Source: Planctomycetota bacterium (GTDB taxonomy: Bacteria; Planctomycetota; UBA1135). From it: a DNA stretch of 5,335 bases. Shown piece after piece: positions 1 through 4,435 of this stretch (positions are counted from its first letter, which is position 1; every line of letters starts with the position of its first letter). The stretch is taken from positions 1 to 5,335 of the forward strand of contig JALUUN010000654.1 in assembly GCA_027021325.1 (NCBI GenBank), given 5' to 3'. The position numbers were made by a program, and so were the translations under genes. The notes under the pieces were generated by a model that was given only the letters and a program-made list of their open reading frames with translations, did not search any database and was not told the DNA's origin.

Positions 1-45
1 GCAGCACGGCAGCGGATCGTCCGCTCCCTGCGCGCGGGACTGTGA
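1..45 (+). CDS. Possible 3' end of an upstream gene (last 14 codons), truncated by the window edge
   Basis: Reading from base 1 gives AARQRIVRSLRAGL and then TGA at 43-45. The codons end mostly in G or C, as in the certain genes of this window, and the frame closes one base before a perfect hairpin (47-66), which is where a terminator would be expected. The peptide is basic and helix-like, which is common at protein C-termini. It is far too short to assign a family. A chance open frame in GC-rich DNA is a real alternative, so this is only a tentative call. Confidence 0.35.
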   Translation, partial: AARQRIVRSLRAGL

Positions 46-46
46 A

Positions 47-75
47 GCCGGCGCGGCAGCGCCGGCCGTTCTCCT
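47..75 (+). terminator. Hairpin just after a putative stop codon; possible intrinsic terminator
   Basis: GCCGGCGC (47-54) and GCGCCGGC (59-66) are exact inverted complements around a 4-base loop GGCA. This gives an 8-bp all-GC stem that begins one base after the putative TGA at 43-45. The downstream stretch CGTTCTCCT is only moderately T-rich, so termination strength is uncertain. Position and symmetry argue for a transcript-end structure of the gene entering from the left. Confidence 0.5.
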
Positions 76-237
76 GCCCGACGACGGCCCCCTCGCCCGT
101 CGAGAAAGGCCCCAGGGGGAGCACGGTGGGTCGGCGCACGGCCCGAGACTGGCAAACCGCTGGCAACGGAGCAAGCCGCGACGCCTGCCTGGAGAGTGGC
201 TGCGCACGAAGGACCGTGCCGCAAAAAGGGATAAGGA
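76..237. other. Intergenic stretch with no recognisable gene
   Basis: No convincing coding frame is seen: open frames here run into the tRNA-Lys gene and lack a ribosome binding site. Several local hairpins can be drawn. One is CGACGG (82-87) with CCGTCG (97-102); another is GCACG (204-208) with CGTGC (215-219), extendable past a bulge to 201-223. A longer-range complement also exists, GCACGGT (121-127) with ACCGTGC (213-219). Base composition is less extreme than in the neighbouring genes. It forms the 3' flank of tRNA-Lys on the minus strand and may hold its transcript end or a small structured RNA, but no known RNA family could be assigned. Confidence 0.4.
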
Positions 238-313
238 TGGTGCCCCCCGCAGGGCTCGAACCTGCGACCCGCGGATTAAGAATCCGCTGCTCTGCCAACT
301 GAGCTAGGGGGGC
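238..313 (-). tRNA. tRNA-Lys (anticodon CUU)
   Basis: On the minus strand the acceptor GCCCCCC (313-307) pairs perfectly with GGGGGGC (248-242), with discriminator A and an encoded CCA end (240-238). The D arm is GCTC..GAGC. The anticodon stem GCGGA/TCCGC closes the loop TTCTTAA, so anticodon CTT sits at 280-278 and reads AAG. The T arm is GCAGG-TTCGAAC-CCTGC. All stems are complete, so this is an intact elongator tRNA of normal length (76 bases with CCA). AAG should be the dominant lysine codon in such a GC-rich genome. It is transcribed away from the tRNA-His/tRNA-Leu pair. Confidence 0.97.
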
Positions 314-331
314 CCCGAATCGCGGAGCGGA

Positions 332-337
332 AGCATA
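332..337 (-). promoter_or_regulatory. Possible -10 element for tRNA-Lys
   Basis: On the minus strand 337-332 reads TATGCT, four of six matches to TATAAT, ending 18 bases upstream of the tRNA-Lys 5' end. No good -35 hexamer is seen at the usual spacing (minus 360-355 reads TGGCGG), so this is a weak suggestion based on position in the divergent tRNA spacer. Confidence 0.25.
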
Positions 338-376
338 GCGCGCAGTCCCCGCAGCCGCCAGAGGGCGCGGGCGCCC

Positions 377-405
377 TTGGAGAAGTCCCGAGCCGGCGCT
401 AGACT
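377..405 (+). promoter_or_regulatory. Probable sigma-70-type promoter for the tRNA-His/tRNA-Leu unit
   Basis: TTGGAG (377-382) and TAGACT (400-405) are separated by 17 bases, the optimal spacing for a housekeeping promoter. TAGACT matches the -10 consensus at four of six positions and TTGGAG keeps the key TTG of the -35. Transcription would start near 411-413, a few bases before the mature tRNA-His 5' end at 420. The assignment rests on motif and position only. Confidence 0.5.
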
Positions 406-419
406 CTCCGCCCCTCGGT

Positions 420-496
420 GGTGGGCGTAGCTCAGGGGCTAGAGCACCAGATTGTGGCTCTGGGGGTCGGGGGTTCGAATCCCCTCGCCCACCCCA
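420..496 (+). tRNA. tRNA-His (anticodon GUG)
   Basis: Acceptor GTGGGCG (421-427) pairs with CGCCCAC (486-492). The extra 5' G at 420 faces discriminator C at 493, the G-1:C73 pair that identifies tRNA-His. CCA is encoded at 494-496. The anticodon stem CCAGA/TCTGG encloses TTGTGGC, placing GTG at 454-456. The T arm has loop TTCGAAT with a 5-bp stem that ends in a G.T pair. The gene is intact and is followed after 41 bases by tRNA-Leu on the same strand. Confidence 0.97.
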
Positions 497-502
497 TTCC
501 TC

Positions 503-527
503 CCGCCCCGCCTGCGGGCGCGGGCGG
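503..527 (+). other. GC hairpin in the tRNA-His/tRNA-Leu spacer
   Basis: CCGCCC (503-508) pairs with GGGCGG (522-527) and CGCC (509-512) with GGCG (517-520), giving a ten-pair stem with one bulged C (521) and loop TGCG. No T-run follows, so it is not a typical intrinsic terminator. It could be a processing or stability structure in a tRNA-His/tRNA-Leu co-transcript. The spacer shows no separate promoter for tRNA-Leu. Confidence 0.4.
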
Positions 528-537
528 CCGCCGGAGC

Positions 538-621
<84 letters not shown>

Positions 622-642
622 GGCCCGGCCGCCGCCCCGGCC

Positions 643-658
643 TAGAATGCCGCCAATG
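643..658 (+). promoter_or_regulatory. TAGAAT -10-like element 7 bases before an ATG; possible leaderless start of the E1 operon
   Basis: TAGAAT (643-648, five of six matches to TATAAT) is followed by seven bases and then ATG at 656-658. A -10 box placed this close to a start codon is the layout of leaderless transcripts in lineages where they are common. No Shine-Dalgarno sequence precedes either candidate ATG (647 or 656), which fits. No -35 match is seen about 17 bases upstream (620-625 CCGGCC), so read-through from the tRNA unit is the alternative. Confidence 0.35.
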
Positions 659-1678
659 GAGCCCACGGGCCGCTACGCCCGCCAGGAGCGCCTGGCGCAG
701 ATCGGGCCCGAGGGCCAGGCCGCCCTCGGCCGGGCCACCGCCGCCGTCGTCGGCCTCGGCGCCCTCGGCTCCACCGCCGCCGACCTCCTGGCCCGGGCCG
801 GCGTCGGCCGCCTCCTCCTCTTCGACCGCGACGTGGTCGAGCTCCACAACCTGCAGCGCCAGAGCCTCTACGACGAGGAGGACGCCCGCCGCGGACGTCC
901 CAAGGCCGACGCCGCCCGCGCGCGCCTGGAGCGCGTCAACTCCAGCATCCGCATCGAGGCCCGGGCCCTGGATCTCTGCGCCGAGAACGCCGAGGCCGAG
1001 CTGGCCGGGGCCGAGCTCTACCTGGACGGCACCGACAACTTCGCGACGCGCTACCTCCTGAACGACCTGGCGGTGCTCCGCGGCCGGCCCTACGTCTACG
1101 CCGGCGTGGTCGGCACCTACGGGCTCAGCGGCGCGGTGCTGCCCGGCGGCCCCTGCCTGCGCTGCACCTGGCCGGAGCCGCCGCCGCCCTCGGAAACGCC
1201 GACCTGCCGCAGCGCCGGCGTCCTGGGACCAGCCGTCGCCGCCACCGCGGCGCTGGCCGCCGGCGAAGCCCTGAAGATCCTGAGCGGCCACATGGAGGCG
1301 GTCTTCCCCGGTTTCCGCTACCTGGACCTCTGGACCGGCGAGCACCGCGCCCTGCGCGCCCGCCGCGACCCGGACTGCCCCTGCTGCGCCCGCGGCGAGC
1401 ACCCCTGGCTCGAAGGCCGGCGCGGCGCCCGGCGCGCCGAGCCCCTGTGCGGCGGCGACGCCGTGCAGCTCCCCGCCGCCGGGCCGCCGCCCGACCTCGA
1501 GGCCCTGGCCCGGCGCCTGGAGGGCACGGTCGGCGAGCTCGAACGGCAGCCGGGCTGGCTGCGCTTCCGCGAGGGCGGACTCGAACTCCTCCTCTTCGCC
1601 GACGGACGGGCGCTGGTGCGCGGCACCGAGGATCCGGGGCGCGCCCGGGCGCTCCGGGACCGGACGGTGGGGGCCTGA
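647..1678 (+). CDS. ThiF/MoeB/HesA-family E1-like sulfur-carrier adenylyltransferase
   Basis: Predicted cytoplasmic enzyme that adenylates the C-terminal Gly-Gly of a small ubiquitin-like sulfur carrier (ThiS or MoaD type) using ATP, the first step in thiamin or molybdopterin sulfuration. Numbered from the ATG at 647 (343 residues): nucleotide loop GLGALG 36-41; DRDVVE..N..RQ 60-72 with K86; TDNF 129-132 with the Mg/ATP aspartate D130; zinc ligands C170/C173 and C244/C247; reactive-cysteine motif TCRSAG with C187. Residues 267-343 (LCGGDAVQ, then FADGRALVRGTED) are a C-terminal extension seen in many stand-alone bacterial ThiF/MoeB proteins, in place of a rhodanese domain. An ATG at 656 is an alternative start (340 residues). 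The open frame upstream runs into tRNA-Leu and is not coding. It is first in an operon with a desulfurase and a MocA-like gene, so a MoeB-like role is favoured over thiamin synthesis. No carrier gene is visible. Confidence 0.93.
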   Translation: MPPMEPTGRYARQERLAQIGPEGQAALGRATAAVVGLGALGSTAADLLARAGVGRLLLFDRDVVELHNLQRQSLYDEEDARRGRPKADAARARLERVNSSIRIEARALDLCAENAEAELAGAELYLDGTDNFATRYLLNDLAVLRGRPYVYAGVVGTYGLSGAVLPGGPCLRCTWPEPPPPSETPTCRSAGVLGPAVAATAALAAGEALKILSGHMEAVFPGFRYLDLWTGEHRALRARRDPDCPCCARGEHPWLEGRRGARRAEPLCGGDAVQLPAAGPPPDLEALARRLEGTVGELERQPGWLRFREGGLELLLFADGRALVRGTEDPGRARALRDRTVGA

Positions 1679-2811
1679 TGGAGCGCCTCGCCTGGAACCA
1701 GGCGGCGACTGCCGTGCCGCCCGCCCCCGGGGTCGCCGAGGCCCTGGTCGAGGGCCTCCTCGCCCCCTCCCCCGGTCGCGGCGGGGGCGGCGAGGCCACC
1801 GCCGAACGCCTCCTCGCCTTGCGCCGCCGCGCCGGCGAGGTCTTCGGCTTCCCCTGGCCCGAGCGTGTGGTCTTCACGCCGGGCGCGACCTGGGGCCTGA
1901 ACCTGGTCCTCCACGGCGCCCTCCGCCCGGGCGACCGGGTCCTGAGCACCGCCCTGGAACACAACGCGGTCCTGCGTCCCCTCGAGGCCCTGCGCCGCCG
2001 CGGCGTCGAGGTCGAGGAACTCCCCTTCGACGCCTCCGGGCGCCTGGATCTCGCCGCCCTCGACCGCGCCCTGGAACGGCCCGCGCAGTGGATGACCCTG
2101 ACGCTCGCGAGCAACGTCCTGGGGACACTGCAGCCGGTCGGGGAGGCCGTCCGCCGGGCCCGGGCGGCCGGGGTCTCCGTCCTCCTCGACCTCAGCCAGG
2201 GCGGCGGCCAGGTGCCCGTGGAGCTCCGGGCCCTCGACGTCCAGGCCGCGGCCGTCGCCGGCCACAAGGGCCTGCGCGGGCCGCGCGGCGTCGGGCTTCT
2301 CTTCGTCGCGCCGGGCTGCGAGCCCGAGCCCGTGATCCAGGGAGGAACCGGGCTCGCCGGCGAGCGGCGGGACATGGGCGAGGTCTGGCCCCAGCGCCTG
2401 GAGCCGGGGACCCCGAACCTCCCCGGCCTCTTCGGCCTCGCCGCCGCCCTGGAGCACCTGCGGCGGGAGCCGCCCGATCTCGGGCCCCTGCGCCGGCGCC
2501 TCGCCGGCCTCGAGGCCTTCCTGCGCGAGCAGCCCGGCGTCCGCGTCCTGCCCGAGGCACCGCCCCCGTGGGACCAGCGCCTCGGCATCCTCGCCTTCCA
2601 CGTGGAGGGGCTGCCGAGCCAGGTCCTGGCCGCCTTCCTCGGCTCCCGCGGCCTGCACTGCCGCGCCGGCGCCCACTGCGCCGCCGGCCTCGCCGGCGCT
2701 CTCGGCCTGCCCGGCGGCCTGCTCCGCCTGTCGCCCCCCCTGGACGCGAGCGACGAGGACTTCGAACGCGCCCGCGCGCTCCTCGCCGAAGGCCTGGAGG
2801 CGCTCCGGTGA
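1678..2811 (+). CDS. Cysteine desulfurase-like class V aminotransferase (EHNAVLRPL clade)
   Basis: PLP enzyme of 377 residues, predicted to remove sulfur (or selenium) from cysteine or selenocysteine as an enzyme persulfide. Visible landmarks: N-terminal NQAAT 7-11; H95 in EHNAVLRPL (ring stacking on PLP); N146 in SNVLGT; D171 and Q174 in DLSQ (PLP nitrogen and O3'); Schiff-base K197 in AGHKGLRGPRGVG; GTPN 244-247; R329 and catalytic C334 in CRAGAHCAAG. The EHNAVLRPL, GTPNLPG and RAGAHC sequences match the shorter 'cysteine desulfurase family' clade (TIGR01977-type as I recall it) rather than SufS or IscS proper. The ATG overlaps the E1 stop by one base (TGATG), so translation is coupled; only a weak G-rich stretch (1666-1672) precedes it. 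In the operon it could supply sulfur to the E1/carrier pair or the terminal sulfido ligand of the molybdenum site. Exact substrate is unproven. Confidence 0.9.
   Translation: MERLAWNQAATAVPPAPGVAEALVEGLLAPSPGRGGGGEATAERLLALRRRAGEVFGFPWPERVVFTPGATWGLNLVLHGALRPGDRVLSTALEHNAVLRPLEALRRRGVEVEELPFDASGRLDLAALDRALERPAQWMTLTLASNVLGTLQPVGEAVRRARAAGVSVLLDLSQGGGQVPVELRALDVQAAAVAGHKGLRGPRGVGLLFVAPGCEPEPVIQGGTGLAGERRDMGEVWPQRLEPGTPNLPGLFGLAAALEHLRREPPDLGPLRRRLAGLEAFLREQPGVRVLPEAPPPWDQRLGILAFHVEGLPSQVLAAFLGSRGLHCRAGAHCAAGLAGALGLPGGLLRLSPPLDASDEDFERARALLAEGLEALR
2796..2800 (+). promoter_or_regulatory. Shine-Dalgarno GGAGG fixing the GTG start of the MocA-like gene
   Basis: GGAGG lies inside the last codons of the desulfurase gene, seven bases before GTG at 2808-2810. 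It supports the GTG that overlaps the upstream TGA (GTGA) as the real start and rejects the much longer upstream open frame. Confidence 0.75.
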
Positions 2812-3434
2812 GACCGCGGGCGGTGGCCGTGGTCCTGGCGGCGGGGGCCGGCCGGCGCTTCGGCGCCCCCAAGGCGGCCCTGCACCTGAAGGGCCGCTGG
2901 ATGCTCCCGCTCCTGATCCGGAGCCTCCGGGAAGGCGGCGCCGGCGAGGTGCGTCTGGTCCTCTCCGCGGCCGCCGAGGAGGCGATCTCGGGGCTGGGAC
3001 CCGACGGCGCCGACCGCCGCCTCCGCAACCCCCGGCCCGAGGCCGGGCGCACCGGGAGCCTCCAGATCGCCCTGGACCCGGCCCTCCCCGAACCCGAGCC
3101 CCTCCTCGTCCACCCCGCCGACATCCCCCTTCTGCGTGCGGAGGTGGTGCGTTCCCTTCTCGAAGCCTGGGCCGCCGCCCCGGACCCCGGCCGCGCCCTG
3201 GTGCGGCCGGTGACCCCGGGCGGGCGCGGCGGCCACCCCCTGGTCCTCGGCCCGGCCTGGCTGCCGCGCGTGCGCGCCCTGGGTCCGGACGAGTCCCTGC
3301 GCACGCTCCTTGCCGAAGGCCGCCGGCATCTGCGCAGCCTCCGCGTCGCGGGCGACCCCGGCCCCTTCCTGGACGTGGACACCCCCGAGCAGGCGCGCTT
3401 CCTCGAGTCCCTCCTGGACGGCGGCCCGTCCTAG
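2808..3434 (+). CDS. mocA: MocA-like molybdenum cofactor cytidylyltransferase (NTP_transf_3 family)
   Basis: A 208-residue protein predicted to transfer CMP from CTP to Mo-molybdopterin, giving the molybdopterin cytosine dinucleotide used by bacterial xanthine-oxidase-family enzymes. Motifs: LAAGAGRRFG 10-19 with K22 (nucleotide-binding loop), TGSL 82-85, metal-binding D105 in PADIPL, GGHP 141-144, DESL 161-164, and DVDTPE 189-194. In this family LAAG with RFG goes with CTP, whereas LAGG with RMG goes with GTP use by MobA, so a MocA call is preferred. Length is normal for the family. The GTG start overlaps the desulfurase stop by four bases and has a good Shine-Dalgarno. The stop TAG (3432-3434) overlaps the stop of the convergent FAD-subunit gene. 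Other sugar-phosphate or CDP-forming nucleotidyltransferases share this fold, but the neighbouring molybdenum hydroxylase makes MocA the best reading. Confidence 0.85.
   Translation: MRPRAVAVVLAAGAGRRFGAPKAALHLKGRWMLPLLIRSLREGGAGEVRLVLSAAAEEAISGLGPDGADRRLRNPRPEAGRTGSLQIALDPALPEPEPLLVHPADIPLLRAEVVRSLLEAWAAAPDPGRALVRPVTPGGRGGHPLVLGPAWLPRVRALGPDESLRTLLAEGRRHLRSLRVAGDPGPFLDVDTPEQARFLESLLDGGPS
3431..3434. other. Shared palindromic CTAG serving as stop codon for both convergent genes
   Basis: On the plus strand TAG at 3432-3434 ends the MocA-like gene. On the minus strand TAG at 3433-3431 ends the FAD-subunit gene. The two coding regions therefore overlap tail to tail by four bases, leaving no room for a terminator between the operons. 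No T-rich hairpin is seen on either side, so transcripts probably overlap. Confidence 0.9.
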
Positions 3435-4435
3435 ACCGGGCCCGCGCCGGCGGCCGGCCGCAGGCGGCGCAGGGCGCGGCGCGCCAGGACCCGAGCCATG
3501 CGCTTGCGGTAGGCCGGGGGCAGGAAGGTGTTGCGCAGGGGCTGGACCTCGGCCTCCAGGTCGCGGGCGATGGCCTCGATGCGCTCGTCCTCCAGGCGGC
3601 TGCCGCGGTGCTGCAGGACCGGCCGCGGATGCAGGCGCGGCACGGTGTCGTAGGCGGTGGTCGCCAGCCGCAGGTCGCGCACCCGGCCGTGCTCCCACTT
3701 GACGGCGGCGGCCACCCCGCCTTCGGGGAAGTCGAAGGCCCGGCGCAGGGCCAGCTTCTCGTAGGCCGCGGTCCAGGCCTCGGCGTCCTCGGCGATCTCC
3801 ACGGCCTCGAGGATCTCCCCCGGCTGCAGGTCGCGGAAGCGCTGGATGCCGTCGCCGCCGTGGAAGTCCGCGAGTTCCACGACGCGCCGGAGCAGGCCGC
3901 CGCCCGCCGCCGCCCGGGCCAGGTGCAGGCGCGCGCCGAGGACCAGGAGCACGGGCGCCAGGTCACCGCTGTAGGTGGCGACGCAGCGGTCGCCGGGCTT
4001 CGGCAGGACGCGGCAGGCCGGACCCTCGGCCTTGAGGCAGCTGCCCGCGGCCTCGCGCCACTCCCGGGTCTGCTGCAGGTGGAAGCAGCGGGTGTCCAGG
4101 CAGAGGTTGCCGCCCAGGGTCGCCGACTCCCGGACCAGGGGGGTGGCGACCCGCCCCAGGGCCTCGGCCAGGGCCGGCCAGCGCTCCCGGACCTCGGGGT
4201 CGCGCTCCAGTTCGGCGAGGCGCAGGCCGGCGCCGAGGATCCGCCCCTCGCGGCGCCGGAGCTCCGGCACCCGGGCCAGGGAGACGACGCGCTCCGGCAC
4301 GCGGATCCGGAACTTCCAGTTGCAGAGCTGGTCGGTGCCGCCGGCGACGAGCCCGGCCCCGGGCGCCTCGGCCAGGGCGGCGGCCGCCGCCTCCAGGGAG
4401 TCCGGGAGTTCGAGTTCGAAGTCCGGGAGCTTCAC
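3431..4435 (-). CDS. FAD-binding subunit of a molybdenum hydroxylase, 4-hydroxybenzoyl-CoA reductase beta type with a [4Fe-4S] insertion
   Basis: A 334-residue medium subunit of a xanthine-oxidase-family enzyme. It binds FAD and passes electrons between FAD and the iron-sulfur/Mo subunits in the cytoplasm. FAD-binding motifs: AGGTDQL 31-37, GAGLRLAEL 68-76, ATLGGNLCLDTR 105-116. Between this and YSGDLAPVLLVLGA (155-168) lies an insertion with C117, C133, C141 and C151 (spacing 16, 8, 10). I recall the [4Fe-4S] ligands of Thauera 4-hydroxybenzoyl-CoA reductase beta as C122, C138, C146, C155 (16, 8, 9), an almost exact match; ordinary FAD subunits lack this loop. C38 and C112 are extra cysteines. 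The C-terminal CO dehydrogenase flavoprotein-like domain covers about 222-324. The GTG start overlaps the large-subunit TGA by four bases and has AGGAGGT six bases upstream. The order large-FAD, with the small [2Fe-2S] subunit outside the window, is compatible with the family. The substrate may be an aromatic acyl-CoA or another ring compound. Confidence 0.93.
   Translation of the reverse strand: MKLPDFELELPDSLEAAAAALAEAPGAGLVAGGTDQLCNWKFRIRVPERVVSLARVPELRRREGRILGAGLRLAELERDPEVRERWPALAEALGRVATPLVRESATLGGNLCLDTRCFHLQQTREWREAAGSCLKAEGPACRVLPKPGDRCVATYSGDLAPVLLVLGARLHLARAAAGGGLLRRVVELADFHGGDGIQRFRDLQPGEILEAVEIAEDAEAWTAAYEKLALRRAFDFPEGGVAAAVKWEHGRVRDLRLATTAYDTVPRLHPRPVLQHRGSRLEDERIEAIARDLEAEVQPLRNTFLPPAYRKRMARVLARRALRRLRPAAGAGPV

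Noticed and set aside
100..180. RNase P RNA-like strings (GAGAAAGGCCCC, GGCAAACC, CGGAGCAAG)
   Set aside because: Total length is far below that of a bacterial RNase P RNA, and the conserved 3' core is absent. The matches are short and probably chance.
2088..2807. Long N-terminal extension of the MocA-like frame overlapping the desulfurase
   Set aside because: The extension is low-complexity Pro/Arg-rich shadow translation. The GTG at 2808 has a GGAGG site and directly precedes the LAAG nucleotide-binding loop.
1125..3966. Very long minus-strand open frames opposite the E1, desulfurase and MocA-like genes (about 860-880 codons)
   Set aside because: The translations are arginine-, glycine- and alanine-rich with no family motifs. 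They arise because stop codons are rare in very GC-rich DNA, and the plus-strand frames there contain complete catalytic motif sets.
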